A DNA stretch of 64,000 bases from Sphingomonadaceae bacterium (GCA_021732525.1 JAKFUU010000018.1:62001-126000); one strand, 5' to 3'; shown: positions 1 through 8,308, numbered from the stretch's first letter. Notes: a model not told the origin generated them from the letters alone. Program-made: numbers and translations.

Positions 1-113
1 GCTTTTTCATCCCCCCGCCCGATCAGCCGTGCGGCGGATAAAGCGGCGGCTTCGGTGACGCGGACCATTTCCAAAACGAGGATACGGTCGAGAATTTGGC
101 TTGCTAATGTCAA
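1..113 (-). CDS. glpX: Class II fructose-1,6-bisphosphatase, 5' end only
   Basis: This is the N-terminal 37 codons of a gene that leaves the window on the left. The start is TTG (complement of 111-113), because an in-frame TAG lies four codons upstream and no ATG falls between. An AGGA ribosome-binding site precedes it at suitable spacing. The translation contains ILDRILVLEMVRVTEAAA and then ARLIGRGDEKA, which is the characteristic beginning of GlpX-type fructose-1,6-bisphosphatases. These are metal-dependent gluconeogenic enzymes that hydrolyse fructose-1,6-bisphosphate to fructose-6-phosphate in the cytosol. The fragment is too short to show catalytic residues, so the assignment rests on the N-terminal signature alone. 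Confidence 0.85.
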   Translation of the reverse strand, partial: MTLASQILDRILVLEMVRVTEAAALSAARLIGRGDEK

Positions 114-234
114 TGTTGGTTCCTAACCTTTATCGGCAAAATCAGCGGCTTGGGGAAGCTTTTGAGTTGGCTCGGGGCATGATCAATCACGATAACGACG
201 CTACGCGCCGTATCGATAAGGGAGACGGCGTGCG

Positions 235-720
235 ATGTCGAGGCTGCTTTTGTGGTTTTTTGTGATGACATTGGGGCAAATATCACTGGCCAGCGCCGCC
301 GCCGCACTGCAATTGAGCGAGGAAGAAGTGGCAGATTTGATCGCCGCGCAAAAGAAGCTGGTTACCATCGATCGCAACGGTTGTATCGTAGATCCCAATG
401 ATGACGGAACAACGATCGTCGTTTGCGGGGATAGCGAGGAAGACCAACGAAACCGCATTCCCGGGTCCGGCCCGGTCGACAACGACCGTATCCGGCGCGG
501 GGAGGCGATTTCGACGCGGCGCGCCGGACAAAAAGACAACCGCGCCTGCGGCGTCATTGGCACCGGATTGGGATGCACAGAGCTGCCCCAAAATTGGATC
601 AAGGGGAATTATAGTCCGCCCTATCCGCCCGATTTCAAGGATGTGATCGCGGGCCTGCCCGAACCCGATCAAGTGGTGGCGGAAGGCAGCAATCAAGACC
701 CAAAAGCACCGCCCGAATGA
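235..720 (+). CDS. Secreted hypothetical protein with VVCG motif
   Basis: This 161-residue protein begins with a signal peptide (hydrophobic stretch about residues 4-22, ending in Ala-rich SLASAAAA). The mature part has IVVCGD around residue 62, followed by a charged segment with NRIP and a Pro-rich tail (PPYPPDF). I recall proteins of this pattern, a secretion signal plus an 'IVVCG...R(Y)RIP' segment, as common uncharacterised proteins of sphingomonads. Four cysteines in the mature chain would allow disulfides in the periplasm. A purine-rich GGGAGA lies upstream of the ATG. It is divergent from glpX and has no operon partner. Function is unknown. Confidence 0.7.
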   Translation: MSRLLLWFFVMTLGQISLASAAAALQLSEEEVADLIAAQKKLVTIDRNGCIVDPNDDGTTIVVCGDSEEDQRNRIPGSGPVDNDRIRRGEAISTRRAGQKDNRACGVIGTGLGCTELPQNWIKGNYSPPYPPDFKDVIAGLPEPDQVVAEGSNQDPKAPPE

Positions 721-787
721 CGGTATCGGACAAAAGATGATGCCAAATAGCCTATGACCGTTCGGCTGCAAATGCCGTGGGTATTGA

Positions 788-1636
788 TTATATTTCCAGC
801 GCGGCGGAAATTTGCGTCAACAGCCAGGATTTGGCGTTTGCGTCGGCGAAACTATGCGACGCGCTATCCACACTGCTCAACGCGATATTTGGGCTTTTGC
901 GCACAGTGTTAAAGGCCGCGTCATGCCAAGCAGACTTGAACGTTAATGCCGTATTGTCCCGCTCGGCCAGCATGATATGCACCGGTATCTTGGTATTTTC
1001 GAGCGCGGACGCTATTTTGCGGGCGAGGGGGGATGTATTCTCTTTTGCCGCTGCTTTGGCTATACCTACTGCCAATTTATACAAGTTTATTTTGCCCGTA
1101 AGCAGATCGATAATGCTGCGCGGATTTTTGATTCGCGCCCAATAACGGGCGCGAATGGCGGCCGTGCCGAGTGACGATGATGCCGCGTCGGCACCACGCT
1201 GCGTTGTTACGGCCGGTTCAATGACCCAGGGATTGGCGAGCAGAATAGCATCAAACTGATCCGCATGAAACAGCGCCAATGCGCTTGCTGCATCGCAATT
1301 GCCAAATGCGATGATGCGGGAAATTCCGCGCGTATGCTGGCGAAAGGCCTGCGCTGCGGCCGCGATATCGTCCTTCGAACCCGGGAAACCCCGGTTATCG
1401 CCCGCGCTGTCGCCAATGCCGCGCCGGTCATATCGGAATACCGGAACATTACGCGCGGCGAAATATTGGGCGATCGCCGCTTGCCCGCCATGCGCGCCGC
1501 TACGAATTTCGTTACCTCCGCTGACAATCAGCAGGCCTGTATCACCATTCTTACCATCGGCATTGTCCAGCGTCGCGGCGCAGCGATCACCGCCAATGTC
1601 AAACCACAAATGCTGGCGTTTCACGCCGCGCTCCAA
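788..1636 (-). CDS. Exosortase A system-associated hydrolase 1 (alpha/beta hydrolase)
   Basis: This 282-residue alpha/beta-hydrolase-fold protein matches the exosortase-A-associated hydrolase 1 type (TIGR03100-like). Recognisable parts are the oxyanion/early-strand segment LLIVSGG (about 35-41), FRYDRRGIGDSAG (about 67-79) and the nucleophile elbow FGNCDAAS at 111-118. The elbow residue is Cys114 where classical esterases have Ser. It is the last gene of a four-gene minus-strand operon and overlaps hydrolase 2 by 16 bp. The family co-occurs with exosortase A, PEP-CTERM and EPS genes, and its substrate is unknown. Action on an acyl or thioester intermediate made by the neighbouring ligase and ACP is inference. 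Confidence 0.85.
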   Translation of the reverse strand: MERGVKRQHLWFDIGGDRCAATLDNADGKNGDTGLLIVSGGNEIRSGAHGGQAAIAQYFAARNVPVFRYDRRGIGDSAGDNRGFPGSKDDIAAAAQAFRQHTRGISRIIAFGNCDAASALALFHADQFDAILLANPWVIEPAVTTQRGADAASSSLGTAAIRARYWARIKNPRSIIDLLTGKINLYKLAVGIAKAAAKENTSPLARKIASALENTKIPVHIMLAERDNTALTFKSAWHDAAFNTVRKSPNIALSSVDSASHSFADANAKSWLLTQISAALEI

Positions 1637-2307
1637 CAGTCGATTTCATGCGCCAGCGCGCTCGCTATTTCGGGGTCATATTGCGGTTCAGCGCGGCGCC
1701 ATAGGGCCCAGCTTTTGTCGCCATCCGGTATGAATTCATGACCGCGACCGAACAAATCGGCGGGGACCGCATCCAAAAGATCGTGCCAAAGCGCCGCGCC
1801 GATGCTGTGTCCAGCAAGAAGGATCGGGCTATTTTGCACATCCCTTTCCAAGCTTTCCGCGCTGCTGATCATGCCTGCTTCTTTGTCGCCAGCAATCCGC
1901 GTGCGGATCATTGCTTTGAGGATCGAGGCACCTGCGACGGGCGCCAGCCGCATAACGGGCAAGTGGGCGGCATCGTCGATCAAACAGCCGCCGCGCACCG
2001 AAAATAAATGTGTCGCAGCAAAGCTATCTGCGGCGGCGGTAATGGCGCCGCGCCAAGCGGTGAGATCCTGTTCCGACAAGACTGCGTCGCTTTCGTTGCA
2101 TCCGGGAAGGTCGGGCAGCGCGCTTGCAATATTTCGCGCCGTCAGCGCGCGCATCGCCTGCACCCAGGTTCGCCGCAGCCGGTTCATCTCATCAAACAGC
2201 GGCGGCACAAACAATATTCGCCGCGGGCTGAGTGGATTGCCCGCGCGTAAGCAATATTCGCTGCATCCAGAAAATTGGTAGGTGATATGGTCCAAATGCG
2301 CGCTCAA
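1621..2307 (-). CDS. Exosortase A system-associated hydrolase 2
   Basis: This 228-residue protein is of the exosortase-A-associated hydrolase 2 type (TIGR03101-like). It has the family-typical start FVPPLFDEMNRLRR (about 33-46) and PDLPGCNES (about 65-73). The position where an alpha/beta hydrolase nucleophile is expected reads SVRGGCL (about 103-109), not G-x-S-x-G. A GHSIG string occurs later (166-170), out of the usual place, so I see no convincing catalytic triad. It starts with ATGA overlapping the ACP stop and overlaps hydrolase 1 by 16 bp, so the operon is translationally coupled. It is likely cytosolic. The reaction is unknown. Confidence 0.82.
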   Translation of the reverse strand: MSAHLDHITYQFSGCSEYCLRAGNPLSPRRILFVPPLFDEMNRLRRTWVQAMRALTARNIASALPDLPGCNESDAVLSEQDLTAWRGAITAAADSFAATHLFSVRGGCLIDDAAHLPVMRLAPVAGASILKAMIRTRIAGDKEAGMISSAESLERDVQNSPILLAGHSIGAALWHDLLDAVPADLFGRGHEFIPDGDKSWALWRRAEPQYDPEIASALAHEIDCWSAA

Positions 2308-2609
2308 TCGTCAAGCTTATTTTTCGCAAATTGCAGTAAACTACCAAAGCTTTCAAATAATTCCGCATCAATGTCTTCATCGTTAATCTGAATATTCAAC
2401 CGGTCTTCCATTTCGGTCAGCAAGCCCGCAACCGCCAGCGAATCCAATTCGGGTATCGCGCCAAATAAGGCGGTTGTATCGGTCATCGCCGCAACCTGCG
2501 CGCGGGTCAGTCCCAAAAGATCGGACAATATCTCGCGCAATATATTATCGATTGCGGGATTTTCTGCATCCAGACTTTGTTTTGCTGAACCGGCTGTTTC
2601 ATTATTCAT
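2304..2609 (-). CDS. Acyl carrier protein (exosortase-associated)
   Basis: This 101-residue acidic protein has the ACP fold signature. The phosphopantetheine attachment motif is E-L-D-S-L at 54-58, with Ser57 as the predicted carrier residue, followed by the helical segment GLLTEMEDRL. It is a little longer than a classical ACP because of a 20-residue N-terminal extension. It sits between the acyltransferase gene (1-bp gap) and hydrolase 2 (ATGA overlap). ACPs of this type are regular members of the exosortase-A accessory cluster, together with the AMP-forming ligase encoded divergently, which probably charges the ACP or supplies its acyl group. That partnership is inferred from context. Confidence 0.88.
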   Translation of the reverse strand: MNNETAGSAKQSLDAENPAIDNILREILSDLLGLTRAQVAAMTDTTALFGAIPELDSLAVAGLLTEMEDRLNIQINDEDIDAELFESFGSLLQFAKNKLDD

Positions 2610-2610
2610 A

Positions 2611-3663
2611 TCATTTCTCTTTTTCCGACATCTGACGCAGTTTATGCCGGATAATATGCGGCCAATTCAACATATGATTGGGCCAATATATATCCAGCCG
2701 GTAGCGCGGCCGGTATTGTTCCATCCAATCCCGCTTGTAATTATCGCTGCCCGTGCCAAAGTCAATTTCTGCCACGCGGTCGATATCAATTACATGCTGG
2801 AACAGCGCAGCCGACAATAAAGTGCCGGGCGAGGCATCAAGATACCGTTCATCATGCGCGAGCTTGTGGATTAACGCGATGTTATTTTCCACCGTCCAAA
2901 ATTGTGCGGCGGCTGGTTCACCGTCGATATAGGCCAAACCCAGCCGTAAACAGCCGGCCGCCGATTCTTGCTTGGCAATGGCACGCAGGAAATCGGGACT
3001 GCCTTCGCTGGGTTTCCAGCTGCACGCATAAACCCGTTCGTAATCGGACCAGCTTTGATCGTCAAAATCTTGCGCAATGCGGATTGAAACTAGGTTTTTT
3101 TTGCCTTTACGTTTAACGGTGCTGCGCAGTTGGCCGGGCCGTGTTTGCCAATATTCGTCGAAACTGCGCCCGTTTAGGGATAGATAGTGATTTTGATCAT
3201 GCGCGCTTTTCGCCACAACCCAACCCGATTGTTCGAAGGCTATTGCCAGCAATGTCGCCGATCCATCCTCGTCGGGCAGCTGAGTCAGGCTGATTTGTCG
3301 GGCATGTCGCTGCACGGATAATGCCATTTTCCGAAGCAAAGTCAGCTTGGTTGCTTCGTTATATTGCGCCGAAAATATCGGGCGAAAGGTGAAGTTATAC
3401 CAATTAGCAAAGGCTTCGTAACGCCTTGCGCCCGTCATCATCAACGGCAACCAAACCTCATGATTATTGTCATAAGCACGCAGCAACAAAGCTTTGCGGC
3501 CGCGTAGCGCGGTGTGATGCAGCGCGTCGAGCCAATCGAGCCGGTCAAATAAATGGCGTTGTCGCTCACGATCCATGCTACCGCGCGCCGCTGTTTGTGC
3601 GGAGAGGAGATTATCGTGATATTCCCCTTTGATTGGCAATGTAAAATTTCCTATAACACCCAT
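2611..3663 (-). CDS. FemAB/GNAT-like N-acyltransferase (exosortase-associated)
   Basis: This is a GNAT-superfamily protein of the FemAB-like 'Acetyltransf_6' kind, 350 residues from the chosen ATG at 3663. The C-terminal half carries the recognisable fold elements: WSDYERVYACSWK, then RLGLAYIDGEPAAAQFWTV, then DERYLDASPGTLL and a FGTGSDNYKRDW segment near the end. A longer frame reaches 3789, but that would overlap the divergent ligase gene, so 3663 is preferred although its ribosome-binding site is weak. It is first in the minus-strand operon, followed by ACP and two hydrolases. Transfer of an acyl or aminoacyl group from the ACP product to an amine is a plausible but unproven role. Confidence 0.8.
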   Translation of the reverse strand: MGVIGNFTLPIKGEYHDNLLSAQTAARGSMDRERQRHLFDRLDWLDALHHTALRGRKALLLRAYDNNHEVWLPLMMTGARRYEAFANWYNFTFRPIFSAQYNEATKLTLLRKMALSVQRHARQISLTQLPDEDGSATLLAIAFEQSGWVVAKSAHDQNHYLSLNGRSFDEYWQTRPGQLRSTVKRKGKKNLVSIRIAQDFDDQSWSDYERVYACSWKPSEGSPDFLRAIAKQESAAGCLRLGLAYIDGEPAAAQFWTVENNIALIHKLAHDERYLDASPGTLLSAALFQHVIDIDRVAEIDFGTGSDNYKRDWMEQYRPRYRLDIYWPNHMLNWPHIIRHKLRQMSEKEK

Positions 3664-3693
3664 AATGACCCGTATTAACCCGACATCAGATAT

Positions 3694-5337
3694 ATGAATA
3701 TGATGAATGATTTGCCCGATTTTCCGCTCGATCACCTTGCTTTTTCGGGCAATCTGGATGCAACCGCACTCATCATCCGCGATAAGCATTATAGCTATCA
3801 GATGTTAAACAATCATGTTGGCAGGCTTGCCTTTTTTCTTCAAGAATCGGGCGTCAGTGAAGGCGACCGGGTGGCGACATGGACGTCCAAAGGTTTGATT
3901 GCATGCTTGATGCCGCTGGCTGCGGTGCGCGCCGGCTGTATCCATGTGCCGATTAACCCGCTGCTGAAAGCGCCGCAGACGGCTCATATCTTAAACGACA
4001 GCGGTGCGCGTCTGTTAATTGCGAATAAGGCGCGATTGGCAACATTGGACGATAGCGGCTGTGATGTTGATGTTGGCGCTGTTTTTTTGTTTGACGAGGC
4101 TGATGTTCTGGCTTTCCTTGAGGAATATGCTGCCGAGGATGGGAGCGGCAGTTTGCCTCCGCTTGCAGGCGATCTTGATCGGAACCGCCTCGCTGCTATT
4201 CTTTACACCAGCGGCAGTACAGGCCGCCCAAAAGGGGTGATGTTATCGCACCGCAATCTTGTTCTCGGCGCGATTGCGGTGGCGCAATATCTCAAGCTAA
4301 CGGCGGATGACGTAACGCTTGCGGTTTTGCCGCTATCGTTTGATTATGGGCAAAATCAACTACTTAGTAGCTGGTATGCGGGGGCCTGTGTGGTTCCGCT
4401 CGATTATCTTACCCCGCGCGATGTGGTAAAGGCTTGCGCCCGATATCAAGTGACAACGCTTGCTGCGGTGCCGCCGCTTTGGGTGCAGTTGGCCGAACAA
4501 GATTGGCCCGTGGAAGCCGCTGCGCCGCTTCGCCGGTTAACGAATAGCGGGGGCGCGCTGACCGCAACATTGGCACGCCAGCTGCGGAGTATTTTTAAGG
4601 CCAAGACAGATATTTATGCGATGTACGGCCTTACCGAGGCCTTTCGTTCAACCTATCTCAAACCAGCGTTAATCGATAATAATCCTACTAGCATGGGCAA
4701 AGCCATTCCTTTCGCTGAGATTTTGGTAGTGCGCGAAGATGGCAGCGCGGCTGCACCGGGTGAAGAAGGAGAGTTAGTGCATGCGGGCCCGTTGGTGGCA
4801 CAAGGATATTGGCGGGATGCCGAACGTAGCGCGCAGCGCTTTAAGCCGGCTCCGGGCCATTCCAATTATGGCGGAATTGCGGTTTATAGCGGCGATACAG
4901 TGAGGCGCGATGCCGACGGACTGTTCTATTTTGTCGGACGCGATGACGCGATGATAAAGAGCAGTGGCAACCGCATTTCACCCACCGAGATTGAGGAGGT
5001 GGCGGTGCAGAGCGGCGTGATTATCGAAGCCTGCGCGATTGGGCGCCGCGACGAGCGCTTGGGAGCGGCTATCGTTCTTTTCGTCCGCACTCAAGGACCA
5101 TCAAGGCACACCGATGCAAACGAAGAGGCGCTGCGTCGTTATTTGAGAAATATGTTGCCCAATTTTATGCAACCATCGGAGATTGTCTGGCTCACCGAAT
5201 TGCCCAAAAATGCCAACAGCAAGATCGATCGCAACCGTTTAGAGAATATTGTCTGGTTAACCCATCTACCCGAAAATAAGGGCGGAATGATGCGATTTGA
5301 TCTATTGGATGAACCGCAATCTATCGCCGTTGTTTGA
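3694..5337 (+). CDS. AMP-forming acyl-CoA ligase, exosortase A system-associated
   Basis: This 547-residue adenylate-forming enzyme shows the ATP-binding P-loop-like motif YTSGSTGRPKG (about 170-180), the A5-like MYGLTEAFRST (about 310), and the C-terminal GDTVRRDADG, FVGRDDAMIKSSGNRISPTEIE and KIDRN elements. It matches the exosortase-associated ligase type (TIGR03098-like). It activates a carboxylate as the acyl-adenylate and probably transfers it to CoA or to the ACP encoded 1 kb away on the other strand. ATG at 3694 or 3700 could be the start. It begins 30 bp from the divergent acyltransferase and is followed 51 bp downstream by the PLP decarboxylase, probably in one transcript. The substrate is not known. 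Confidence 0.88.
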   Translation: MNMMNDLPDFPLDHLAFSGNLDATALIIRDKHYSYQMLNNHVGRLAFFLQESGVSEGDRVATWTSKGLIACLMPLAAVRAGCIHVPINPLLKAPQTAHILNDSGARLLIANKARLATLDDSGCDVDVGAVFLFDEADVLAFLEEYAAEDGSGSLPPLAGDLDRNRLAAILYTSGSTGRPKGVMLSHRNLVLGAIAVAQYLKLTADDVTLAVLPLSFDYGQNQLLSSWYAGACVVPLDYLTPRDVVKACARYQVTTLAAVPPLWVQLAEQDWPVEAAAPLRRLTNSGGALTATLARQLRSIFKAKTDIYAMYGLTEAFRSTYLKPALIDNNPTSMGKAIPFAEILVVREDGSAAAPGEEGELVHAGPLVAQGYWRDAERSAQRFKPAPGHSNYGGIAVYSGDTVRRDADGLFYFVGRDDAMIKSSGNRISPTEIEEVAVQSGVIIEACAIGRRDERLGAAIVLFVRTQGPSRHTDANEEALRRYLRNMLPNFMQPSEIVWLTELPKNANSKIDRNRLENIVWLTHLPENKGGMMRFDLLDEPQSIAVV

Positions 5338-5388
5338 CGATATTGCGCCGTAATGCTTCTTTCACGCCTTTGCTGCTAAAGCCATCCG

Positions 5389-6642
5389 ATGGCAGGCATA
5401 GATGATACGATCAAGGCAAAGGCTACCGGACCGATTCCTGATGGATATGCGGCGTGCGGCGGGGATTTATCGGTGGGCGGCAAGAGCCTGCCGAGTTTGA
5501 TCGAGACCGAAGGAGACACACCCTTGTTTGTCTATTCGCGCGCCATGTTAACCGCGCGGATGGCCGCACTGCGCGCGGCGATGCCGCCGCGTCTGGCAAT
5601 TCATTATGCGATGAAGGCAAATCCTTATCCACCCCTGCTGGCGTTTATGCGGCCGCTTGTCGACGGTTTTGACGTGGCGTCGGGCGGGGAAGTGGAATTG
5701 GCGCTTGCAGCGGGCGTTGATCCGTCGCGAATAAGCTTTGCTGGGCCAGGTAAACGCGACCGCGAATTGGCCGTGGCAATCACCAGGGGCGTTACCATCA
5801 ATCTAGAAAGTGAAGGCGAGGCGGATCGGGTGTTGGCTATCGCTGCGCAGGCCAATGTCATTCCGCGACTGGCGGTGCGAGTGAATCCTCGCTTCGACTT
5901 GAAGGGTTCGGGCATGAAAATGGGCGGCGGTGCGCGCCAATTTGGGGTCGATGCCGACCGAGTTCCAGCATTGGTGCAGCGGATCATCAAAAGTGGCGCG
6001 GATTGGCGTGGTTTTCATATTTATGCCGGATCACAAGCCCTGTCCGCGGACGCGATTATTGCGATGCAGGCCGAAACGATCGCGCTGACCGCGCAGCTTG
6101 CCGAAGCGATTGGCGCCGCTCCGCGGCACGTAAATTTGGGCGGCGGTTTTGGCATTCCGTATTTTTCGGGGGACGTTTCGATCGATATCATCGCGGTGGG
6201 CAAAGCGCTGCAAGCTGAGTTTGACGCTTTGCCTCCGATCATTGCACAGTCCGAATTTTGTATCGAACTTGGCCGTTACCTTGTGGGTGAGGCGGGTGTT
6301 TATTTGACGCGGATATTGGACCGTAAGGTCAGCCATGGCGAAACTTTCTTGGTTACCGATGGGGGCCTGCATCATATGTTGGCGGCGAGCGGTAATTTCG
6401 GCACTGTCATTCGGCGCAACTATCCGGTGACCATTGCTTCTCGATTCGGCGCCGAACCGCAGGAGGTGGTCAACATCGTTGGCTGTCTATGCACGCCGCT
6501 TGATCTTTTGTCGCATGCTGCATATTTGCCGGCGGCCGACGTCGGCGATATTGTCGCGATATTCTGCGCGGGAGCCTATGGGGCTAGCGCCAGCCCAGCT
6601 CAATTTTTAGGACAGGGGAGCGCGCAGGAAATATTAGTTTAG
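5389..6642 (+). CDS. PLP-dependent decarboxylase, exosortase A system-associated
   Basis: This 417-residue fold-type III (alanine-racemase-like) decarboxylase belongs to the ornithine/diaminopimelate decarboxylase superfamily, exosortase-A-associated type (TIGR03099-like). The PLP lysine is in HYAMKANPYP (about 71-80). A glycine-rich phosphate loop LGGGFGIPYF lies near 246, ELGRYLVGEAG near 292, and GCLCTPLDLL near 366 supplies the Cys/Asp active-site motif contributed across the dimer. It probably decarboxylates an amino acid, giving an amine for the acyltransferase or ligase pathway. The exact amino acid is unknown. It is the downstream gene of the ligase unit, and a strong palindrome follows 23 bp after the stop. 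Confidence 0.88.
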   Translation: MAGIDDTIKAKATGPIPDGYAACGGDLSVGGKSLPSLIETEGDTPLFVYSRAMLTARMAALRAAMPPRLAIHYAMKANPYPPLLAFMRPLVDGFDVASGGEVELALAAGVDPSRISFAGPGKRDRELAVAITRGVTINLESEGEADRVLAIAAQANVIPRLAVRVNPRFDLKGSGMKMGGGARQFGVDADRVPALVQRIIKSGADWRGFHIYAGSQALSADAIIAMQAETIALTAQLAEAIGAAPRHVNLGGGFGIPYFSGDVSIDIIAVGKALQAEFDALPPIIAQSEFCIELGRYLVGEAGVYLTRILDRKVSHGETFLVTDGGLHHMLAASGNFGTVIRRNYPVTIASRFGAEPQEVVNIVGCLCTPLDLLSHAAYLPAADVGDIVAIFCAGAYGASASPAQFLGQGSAQEILV

Positions 6643-6665
6643 CGCGTTTTTTGATGGAACTGTAT

Positions 6666-6693
6666 CAATCCTCCCCGCTTCCGGGGAGGATTG
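6666..6693. repeat. Perfect 12-bp-stem palindrome, REP-like or terminator
   Basis: The arm CAATCCTCCCCG (6666-6677) is followed by the four-base loop CTTC and the exact inverted arm (6682-6693). It lies between two converging genes, the decarboxylase and the bactofilin. There is no T-run on either side, so it is not a textbook intrinsic terminator, although it could still stop both transcripts. CCTCCCC-type hairpins of this sort are, from memory, dispersed in sphingomonad genomes; the repetition cannot be tested within this window. Confidence 0.7.
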
Positions 6694-6735
6694 GAGCGAT
6701 CCACATTTAACGCAAAATGCTCTAGCAGCTGTGAT

Positions 6736-7212
6736 TTATGATCGGATAATTTGGGCGGACTTATCCAACATTATGGGGTCGTTACGGCTGATGTCGACGG
6801 TGCTTTTACCAATATTGGGGGTAGGGGATGTTCGTTGTTTGAATTTTCCGTCCACCTGTGCACCCGGAGCAATCGACAAATTTTGGTAGGTTACATCGCC
6901 GATAATCTGAGCGCTGGCGTCGATGATTAGCTCTCTCGCTTCAATCGACCCTTCAACCTTCCCCGATAGCCGGGCGTTTTCCGCGATCAGCTTGCCGATA
7001 ATCTTGCTGCTCTCGCCTTGTACCAGCGAACCGCAGGTTACGTCGCCCTGGATATTGCCGTCAATATGCAGATCGATGGTTGCATTTACATTTCCGAGAA
7101 TTTCGACGTCGGATGCAATCATCGAAAAAGTGTGGTTACCGCGCATCGTTTCACGGCCTTTCGGCGCTGGTGCTATATTTTGCTCCGGCAAGGGTTTGGC
7201 TTTTGAGAACAT
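6736..7212 (-). CDS. Bactofilin (polymer-forming cytoskeletal protein)
   Basis: This 158-residue bactofilin has the DUF583 beta-helix core from about residue 28 to 125, with typical repeats such as EILGNVNATIDLHIDGNIQGDV split over successive turns, GSLVQGESSKIIGKLIAENA and GDVTYQNLSIAPGAQVDGKF. A short Pro-rich N-terminus and a disordered C-terminus flank it. Bactofilins self-assemble into nucleotide-independent filaments that position cell-wall enzymes. The start at 7212 is supported by GGAGG nine bases upstream, even though it makes the gene overlap the 3' end of the M23 peptidase gene by 62 bp. The M23-bactofilin pair is a known functional partnership in cell-shape control. Confidence 0.92.
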   Translation of the reverse strand: MFSKAKPLPEQNIAPAPKGRETMRGNHTFSMIASDVEILGNVNATIDLHIDGNIQGDVTCGSLVQGESSKIIGKLIAENARLSGKVEGSIEARELIIDASAQIIGDVTYQNLSIAPGAQVDGKFKQRTSPTPNIGKSTVDISRNDPIMLDKSAQIIRS

Positions 7213-8308
7213 TGGAATTTGCCTCCAGAAATTTGAGTGGGTTCATGGCCCGGCTATTCAGGCGAACCTCAAAATGCAAATGGGAACCGGTCGAACGGCC
7301 CGTGCTTCCCATCCTGCCAATCTGTATACCACGCCCCACCCATTCGCCAAGCGAAACGGAATAGTCCGACAAATGCGCATAGCGGGTGATAAGGCCGTTG
7401 GCGTGGGTCACTTCTACCGTCTTGCCATAACCACCTTGATATCCGGCGTAGGTGACTTTCCCGCCCGCCGCAGCCAAAATCGCGGTGCCCAGCGGTGCCT
7501 TGAAATCTATACCGCTATGCATCGCGCCCGCGCCAGTGAATGGATCGCGGCGATAGCCATAACCGCTCGACCTGAGACCCGCCGCGGCCGGCATCGATGT
7601 GGGCACGCGGGCCAGCGCATTTTCCAGCGCATTCATCCGTTCGATGGCATCGGCCAGCCGGTCAAAACGAGGATCGGATATTTTTTTGGGTGGGCCGCTG
7701 AAAAATGGAATGAAAGGTCCACCAAGACCTGAACGCAGATGTGAGCCTGCCATGGCATCGGGATTGAGTCCAAATTGGCGGATCGCTATTTCGGCGCGCG
7801 CCGTGCGTGCTTTTGCCATTTTCGTCATCCGCTCGGCGAAAATAATCTGCCGACCTTCAATCTCGGCTAAGGCTGCGGCTTCGGGAATGGCAGCGCTAAT
7901 TTTTTTTGCGGTTTCATTTTTGACCGGGGCGTCATTTGCGGTTTCCTTGCCAAGCAACGGGGCGGTCATGCTCTCCAACATATCCTGACGCCGTTTGAGA
8001 TCGTTGGTTACTTCGTCAATGGAATCGCGATAAGCGGACACGCGCTGCGCGGCGGATTGGACTTTTGCTTCCTTTTGGACAAGCGTCATCCGTTCAAAGG
8101 AAATGCTGATTTGATTAACGGCCATTCCGGCGGTTACCATCAACCACAATCCAACGACAACGGCAAAGCCGCCGGCAACGCGCCGTTGCAGCTGCCCAGA
8201 AATTTTTATAAACCGAATTTGCCCGTTCGACCGCATGAAAAATTCGCGATCTACAAACCATCCGGCCAGCCGATTTCTATAATCGGCAAGCTTGTTGAGA
8301 ATTGGCAC
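7151..8308 (-). CDS. M23 family peptidoglycan endopeptidase, membrane-anchored
   Basis: This 385-residue protein has an N-terminal membrane segment (about 48-66), a coiled-coil-prone region with two helical blocks (about 75-180) and a C-terminal LytM/M23 domain. The zinc ligands are visible: MHSGIDFKAPLG (H-x3-D), YAHLSDY and GSHLHFEVR (H-x-H). It is therefore predicted to be an active DD-endopeptidase cutting peptidoglycan cross-links in the periplasm. The start codon is GTG at 8308 with AGGGGCGG upstream. The coding end overlaps the bactofilin start by 62 bp, so the two proteins are likely made together, with the bactofilin localising the hydrolase. Confidence 0.9.
   Translation of the reverse strand: MPILNKLADYRNRLAGWFVDREFFMRSNGQIRFIKISGQLQRRVAGGFAVVVGLWLMVTAGMAVNQISISFERMTLVQKEAKVQSAAQRVSAYRDSIDEVTNDLKRRQDMLESMTAPLLGKETANDAPVKNETAKKISAAIPEAAALAEIEGRQIIFAERMTKMAKARTARAEIAIRQFGLNPDAMAGSHLRSGLGGPFIPFFSGPPKKISDPRFDRLADAIERMNALENALARVPTSMPAAAGLRSSGYGYRRDPFTGAGAMHSGIDFKAPLGTAILAAAGGKVTYAGYQGGYGKTVEVTHANGLITRYAHLSDYSVSLGEWVGRGIQIGRMGSTGRSTGSHLHFEVRLNSRAMNPLKFLEANSNVLKSQTLAGAKYSTSAERP

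Noticed and set aside
283-771. Long minus-strand frame opposite the secreted hypothetical gene
   Set aside because: No domain or ribosome-binding site; the plus-strand gene has a signal peptide and a familiar motif.
1265-1741. Plus-strand frames over the hydrolase genes
   Set aside because: They are antisense shadows of two well-supported hydrolase genes in GC-rich DNA.
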